Positions 35,673-39,491 of a stretch of DNA of 39,491 nt are shown here, piece by piece; the stretch's first letter is position 1; every line of letters starts with the position of its first letter. The translations under genes and the position numbers were made by a program. Origin of the DNA: Colwellia sp. (GTDB lineage: Bacteria > Pseudomonadota > Gammaproteobacteria > Enterobacterales > Alteromonadaceae); assembly GCA_020630795.1 (NCBI GenBank), contig JAHDIK010000004.1, positions 289,545-329,035 of the forward strand, written 5' to 3'. The notes beneath the pieces are model-generated. The model searched no databases and was not told where the DNA came from. It saw nothing but the letters and a program-made list of their open reading frames with translations.

Positions 35673-37823
35673 ATGAAATATAATATTATTACTCCAATCA
35701 TTTTGTCCGCTTGTATTACACTAACCGGTTGTCAATCAACGGAAGAAAACGTTAATAATGCGGTAGCCGAACAAAGCATTAACAAAAACAATCCATTTTT
35801 CTCAAGTTTCGATACGCCATACGGAATTCCACCATTTGAAAAAATTAAGCAAAGTGATTACTTACCTGCTTTTTATTATGGTATTGAAAAAAACAAGAAA
35901 GAAATTCTCGTTATTGCCAATAATCCAGCTACTCCAACATTTGAAAACACAATAGTTGCGATGGAAAAATCAGGCGACTTTCTCAATAATGTTGCAAATG
36001 TGTTTTATGGTTTAACTGGCTCAATGTCTGATGAGAAAATGCGTGCAATTGCAAAAGAAATTTCACCGAAACTTTCCGCATTAAGTGATGACATTTCATT
36101 AAATGAAAATTTATTCCTACGCATAAAGTCTATTTACAAACAGAAAGACACGCTGAATTTACGCGCTGATCAATTAACGTTATTAGAAAAAACATATAAA
36201 GGTTTTGTTCGAGGTGGTGCTAACTTATCTGAAGAAGATAAAAATAGCTTACGCTCACTCAATAAAAAACTAAGCACACTTAGCTTAAAGTTTGGTGAGA
36301 ATTTACTTGCTGAAACGAACAGCTTTGAAATGGTTATCGACAAAAAGTCTGATTTAGCAGGTTTACCAAACGACATTATCGCCGCAGCGGCTGCTTCAGC
36401 AAAAGCTAAAGGCTACGAAGGAAAGTGGCTATTTACAACGCATAGACCAAGTAAAAACCCATTCTTAACGTATGCTGAGAATCGTGAGTTAAGAGAAAAA
36501 ATTTATAAAGGTTATACAATGCGTGGTCATAACGACAACGATAATAATAACCTAAACATTGCTTCTGAAATGGCAAGTTTACGCTTTCAAAAAGCTCAGC
36601 TTTTAGGGTACGAAACACACGCACATTTCGTGTTAGAAAACGCTACAGCTAAAACACCTGACAATGTATTTAAACTACTAAATAAAATTTGGCCTCCTGC
36701 ACTACAACGTGCAAAAGAAGAAGCTGCTGATATGCAAAAAATGATTGATGCAGAAGGTGGAAACTTTAAGGTTGCCGCTTGGGATTGGTGGTATTACGCA
36801 GAAAAAATTAGAAAACAACGTTATGACATAGACTCGGCAGAAATCAAACCTTACTTTTCATTAGAAGCAACTCAAAAAGGTGTGTTTTATGCGGCAAATA
36901 GGCTTTGGGGCGTAACTTTCAAAGAACGTTTCGACCTACCTAAATATCATGAAGAAGTCCGCACTTATGAAGTAAACGATAAAGACGGAAGCTTCATTGG
37001 TATTTTCATGACAGACCACTACGTAAGAGAAAGTAAACGTGGCGGAGCATGGATGAGTAGCTTTAGAAAACAACATAAAATGACAGGTGAAAATGTAACA
37101 CCTATTATTTACAACGTTTTAAACTACCCTCGCCCAGTGGGTGATCAACCTACATTACTAACGTTCGATCAAGCCTCTACGTTATTCCATGAATTTGGAC
37201 ATGCAATTCAAGGGTTGTTGTCTGACGGCTACTATCGTTCGCAAACAGGCACAGCGTTACCAAGAGACTATGTAGAGTATCCATCACAAGTGATGGAAAA
37301 CTGGATGACTGAACCAGAAGTATTAGCAAACTTTGCTAAACACTATAAAACAGGCGAAGTGATTCCAAAAAGCTTAGTTGATAAAATTCAAGCTTCTGGA
37401 AAGTTCAATCAAGGATTTGGTACTACAGAATACCTTGCTGCTGCTCTGTTAGATATGAGTTGGCACTCTCTTAAAACATCAGAAAAACAAGATGCTAAAG
37501 CATTTGAAGCTAACGTAGTAAAAGAAATTGGCTTAATTGAACAAATTTCTCCTCGTTACAGAACAGGATATTACTCTCACATATTCGCGGGTGGGTATTC
37601 TGCAGGTTACTATGGCTACATTTGGTCAAACATTTATGATGCTGACACATGGTTAGCCTTTAAAGAAAACGGCATATTCGATCAGAAAACCGCTGAGCTA
37701 TACAGAAAACACGTATTAGAACCAGGTGGAACTGAAGATCCTACGTTGATGTACCGCAGATTTAGAGGCCAAGATCCTAAAGTAGAACCGCTACTAGAAA
37801 GACGTGGTTTACTAAAAAAATAA
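35673..37823 (+). CDS. M3-family metallopeptidase lipoprotein (peptidyl-dipeptidase Dcp-like)
   Basis: About 716 aa. Lipoprotein signal ending TLTGC (C20), then the M3 (thimet oligopeptidase) fold. The zinc motif HEFGHA lies at about 506-511, with the third-ligand region EYPSQVMENW about 30 residues later. Family stretches NPFFSSFDTPYGIPPFEKI at the start, and GGYSAGYYGYIW and EPGGTEDP at the end, match Dcp-type enzymes, which release dipeptides from C-termini. The lipid anchor puts it in the periplasm or on the outer membrane, unlike cytoplasmic E. coli Dcp. Two ATGs adjoin (35670 and 35673); the second has the better spacing to AAGGA. Confidence 0.92.
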   Translation: MKYNIITPIILSACITLTGCQSTEENVNNAVAEQSINKNNPFFSSFDTPYGIPPFEKIKQSDYLPAFYYGIEKNKKEILVIANNPATPTFENTIVAMEKSGDFLNNVANVFYGLTGSMSDEKMRAIAKEISPKLSALSDDISLNENLFLRIKSIYKQKDTLNLRADQLTLLEKTYKGFVRGGANLSEEDKNSLRSLNKKLSTLSLKFGENLLAETNSFEMVIDKKSDLAGLPNDIIAAAAASAKAKGYEGKWLFTTHRPSKNPFLTYAENRELREKIYKGYTMRGHNDNDNNNLNIASEMASLRFQKAQLLGYETHAHFVLENATAKTPDNVFKLLNKIWPPALQRAKEEAADMQKMIDAEGGNFKVAAWDWWYYAEKIRKQRYDIDSAEIKPYFSLEATQKGVFYAANRLWGVTFKERFDLPKYHEEVRTYEVNDKDGSFIGIFMTDHYVRESKRGGAWMSSFRKQHKMTGENVTPIIYNVLNYPRPVGDQPTLLTFDQASTLFHEFGHAIQGLLSDGYYRSQTGTALPRDYVEYPSQVMENWMTEPEVLANFAKHYKTGEVIPKSLVDKIQASGKFNQGFGTTEYLAAALLDMSWHSLKTSEKQDAKAFEANVVKEIGLIEQISPRYRTGYYSHIFAGGYSAGYYGYIWSNIYDADTWLAFKENGIFDQKTAELYRKHVLEPGGTEDPTLMYRRFRGQDPKVEPLLERRGLLKK

Positions 37824-37841
37824 CCATTAATTAACGCATGT

Positions 37842-37879
37842 AAAAAGGGGCTATTAGTAAAACTAATAGCCCCTTTTTT
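37842..37879. terminator. Bidirectional terminator between the M3 peptidase and DUF3010 genes
   Basis: 17-bp perfect stem AAAAAGGGGCTATTAGT (37842-37858) / ACTAATAGCCCCTTTTT (37862-37878), loop AAA, T run to 37879. Confidence 0.93.
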
Positions 37880-37905
37880 ATACTCACGACAGCACTTAGA
37901 GTTTG

Positions 37906-38355
37906 TTATTCAGCGCTGTTTGGATTGAATGCTGTTTGCTCAAAATATGAAAACACAGTTTCAAAAGCACTTTCTTGATATTGTTTCAGTCCAGTATCTC
38001 TAAAATCAATATCAACTTGGCTTTTCGCTAAAGACTTCTTAATTGTACTGCCCGATATAATTTCAACAGGCAAGTCTTTAATTAATTGAATTGCAGCCTC
38101 AAGTTTAAACCCTACAGGCCCTCCTGAGAATTTCCCTTTTAAGGCTCTTCCTCGAATAACCACTTTATCGACTTTGTAGTCTTCCATCAATTTCGCAAAC
38201 GTGAATTGAAAACGTTGCACTTGTTCAGCGTCTGCCGCATCCGACAATGATATTTTTTGTACACGTAAGTGAGGAATGTCGTACAAACCATTCTCTCTCG
38301 ACATGATACATACAATAGCATCGTTACCTTTTAACTCTACACCACATATTTTCAT
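37906..38355 (-). CDS. DUF3010 family protein
   Basis: 149-aa cytoplasmic protein starting MKICGVELKGNDAIVCIMS, the DUF3010 signature found in marine gammaproteobacteria. The first strand plus VDKVVIRGRALKGKFSGGPVGFKLEAAIQ suggests an RNase H/RuvC-like fold, but I see no complete set of acidic catalytic residues. No function is established for the family. ATG with AGAGG upstream. It is transcribed alone, with terminators or short gaps on both sides. Confidence 0.8.
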   Translation of the reverse strand: MKICGVELKGNDAIVCIMSRENGLYDIPHLRVQKISLSDAADAEQVQRFQFTFAKLMEDYKVDKVVIRGRALKGKFSGGPVGFKLEAAIQLIKDLPVEIISGSTIKKSLAKSQVDIDFRDTGLKQYQESAFETVFSYFEQTAFNPNSAE

Positions 38356-38422
38356 GTAAAAACCTCTTTAAACTAATGCACACATTATAAAGCACTTTTG
38401 CAGTAAAGGTTGTTTTAAACAT

Positions 38423-38456
38423 AAAAAAAGAGCACATCATTACAATATGCTCTTTT
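38423..38456 (-). terminator. Terminator of the yggN-like gene
   Basis: AAAAGAGCA (38426-38434) and TGCTCTTTT (38448-38456), extended by two more pairs after a mismatch. On the minus strand the stem is followed by a T run, so it ends the yggN-like transcript. Confidence 0.8.
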
Positions 38457-38469
38457 ATATCGATGGGAA

Positions 38470-39267
38470 TTACGCTTTGTCGTTATTACTAAATGAAGTT
38501 GTTAACACATTAAATTCTGAAATTTCGTCTATTTGTTGTTTTATTTTTTCTTCTAGGTCATCAATTTTACTTAATGATTCACACAAACCGTTTGCTCTTT
38601 TTTCAATTTCAGCCCCTCTCATTTCCATTTCATGTCCAACTCGTTCACCAAAGTTTTCCATGCGCGTTTCAAAAGCACTCATATCTCCACCCGAAAATAA
38701 TAGCTCTTGGCCTACAGCTATCATTAAACTACCAATAGAGTTTTGAACCGTTTCTTCAACAGCAGCTTCTATGCGTTGTTCAAATTCTTCACCAAAAAAC
38801 TCATCTCCTGAAAAACCATTTTCATCAAAGTGGATAGTTTTGTTAGCTGCAAAGCTTGCTTCTATTTCGTTACTGATTTCATTAAAGTGAGTGGTTAAAT
38901 CTCGAGCTAACGCATTGCCTTCACCTAATAACTCGTTAAATGCTAAATTAACGCCATCTGACGCTAATGCTAAAGCATCTGCGGCAATTTCTTTAGACTG
39001 AGGAATAAGTGCTCGAATATCTGTTGAGTATTGATTGATTAATGATTGCTGACTAGCTGACAGTGCTACCTCATCTCCATCAATAATTAACGTACTGTTA
39101 TCCACTATTTTATACAAGTGGTTATCATTTTTTAAAAATTCGATTTCAGATTGTGAAATACGCACACCACCATTTATGTCTACGTTACACGAATCACTTG
39201 AAAAAGAAGCATCATGTGCAAAAGAACTTGTACTTACTAATACTAATGTTGCGAATAATGTTTTCAT
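38470..39267 (-). CDS. DUF2884 (YggN-like) periplasmic protein
   Basis: 265-aa protein. Signal peptide MKTLFATLVLVSTSSFA, then SSDSCNVDINGGVRIS and LYKIVDNSTLIIDGDEVALS, the start of the DUF2884 family (E. coli YggN). The rest is long, helical and acidic, with probable coiled coil (about 110-260) and two Cys (near the N-terminus and in NGLCESL). Function unknown. The frame opens with a TTG at 39279; the ATG at 39267 has TTGAGG upstream and starts the signal peptide. A TATAAT lies at 39282-39287 on the minus strand, but without a matching -35. Confidence 0.85.
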   Translation of the reverse strand: MKTLFATLVLVSTSSFAHDASFSSDSCNVDINGGVRISQSEIEFLKNDNHLYKIVDNSTLIIDGDEVALSASQQSLINQYSTDIRALIPQSKEIAADALALASDGVNLAFNELLGEGNALARDLTTHFNEISNEIEASFAANKTIHFDENGFSGDEFFGEEFEQRIEAAVEETVQNSIGSLMIAVGQELLFSGGDMSAFETRMENFGERVGHEMEMRGAEIEKRANGLCESLSKIDDLEEKIKQQIDEISEFNVLTTSFSNNDKA

Positions 39268-39436
39268 GTTCAACCTCAATAATTATATAAAATGTTGTAT
39301 ATGCCAATTACATTACAAGACCAATGCCAAAATTTTAAACATTAAAAATCAGACACTTAAAAACATGCAAAATTAACGTGTGATAAACAAAAACTATAAT
39401 TTAGTTAATTTAACCAAAAAAAAGCGTATTTATAAC

Positions 39437-39491
39437 AGTAGAAGTAGAAGTAGAAGTAGAAGTAGAAGTAGAAGTAGAAGTAGAAGTAGAA
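39437..39491 (+). repeat. Hexamer tandem repeat (AGTAGA)n, open at the window end
   Basis: Nine perfect copies of a 6-base unit (AGTAGA, equally GAAGTA) plus one base, continuing beyond the window. It lies 170 bases upstream of the yggN-like start. Read in frame it would give Val-Glu or Ser-Arg on the plus strand, or Phe-Tyr on the minus strand, so it may belong to a neighbouring gene outside or be intergenic. Confidence 0.95.

Noticed and set aside
39437..39491. Possible CRISPR or iteron array
   Set aside because: Six-base units repeated without spacers are a microsatellite, not repeat-spacer units or iterons.

Overview
The window is AT-rich chromosomal DNA from a marine-type gammaproteobacterium. 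Gene content and order point to the Alteromonadales, most likely a Colwellia- or Thalassotalea-like member of the Colwelliaceae; this placement is inference. The evidence is a Na+-translocating oxaloacetate decarboxylase, E. coli-like blocks (bamD / rluD-pgeF-clpB and rpsT / murJ-ribF-ileS-lspA-fkpB-ispH), a minor type IV pilin operon directly after ispH, and proteins resembling the gammaproteobacterial families DUF3010 and DUF2884. Almost all of the window is core genome. I see no mobile element, prophage, CRISPR array or toxin-antitoxin pair.

Layout. 1-71: 3' end of a tRNA and its terminator. 72-3701: the oadGAB Na+ pump operon behind a leader with two identical 12-bp palindromes. 3733-5174: pssA and a small secreted DUF4124 protein, transcribed divergently. 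5209-10655: clpB, pgeF and rluD on the minus strand with bamD divergent, the same neighbourhood as in E. coli. 10733-12076: glnB (PII) and nadE, divergent. 12150-19869: type IV pilus tip genes. Two tandem FimT/GspH-type pseudopilins on the plus strand face the minus-strand operon pilV-pilW-pilX-pilY1-pilE plus a small secreted protein, and a shared terminator lies between them. 20188-27754: ispH, fkpB, lspA, ileS, ribF and murJ, all minus. 28036-28296: rpsT. 28420-33440: a more accessory stretch with an M49-like zinc peptidase lipoprotein, a GMC flavoprotein oxidoreductase, a TlpA-like thioredoxin and a transglutaminase-like/TPR lipoprotein. 33612-37823: an acyl-CoA dehydrogenase with a FadR-like operator, and an M3 peptidase lipoprotein. 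37906-39267: DUF3010 and DUF2884 (YggN-like) genes. 39437-39491: a GAAGTA-type hexamer array that runs off the end of the window.

How the parts work together. oadGAB couples oxaloacetate decarboxylation to Na+ export. The lspA product matures lipoproteins, and at least four probable lipoproteins are encoded here (BamD, the M49-like peptidase, the TPR protein, the M3 peptidase). The pilin genes encode the tip or priming complex of a type IVa pilus; several of these proteins carry DxDxDG-type loops that look calcium-binding.

I found no clear undescribed system. The best leads are the charge-opposed FimT pair with the calcium-type loops at the pilus tip, the pentapeptide zinc motif in the M49-like lipoprotein, the paired GntR-type palindromes ahead of oadGAB, the FadR-like operator ahead of the acyl-CoA dehydrogenase, and the terminal hexamer array. 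Promoters, operators and terminators were found by eye and are predictions.
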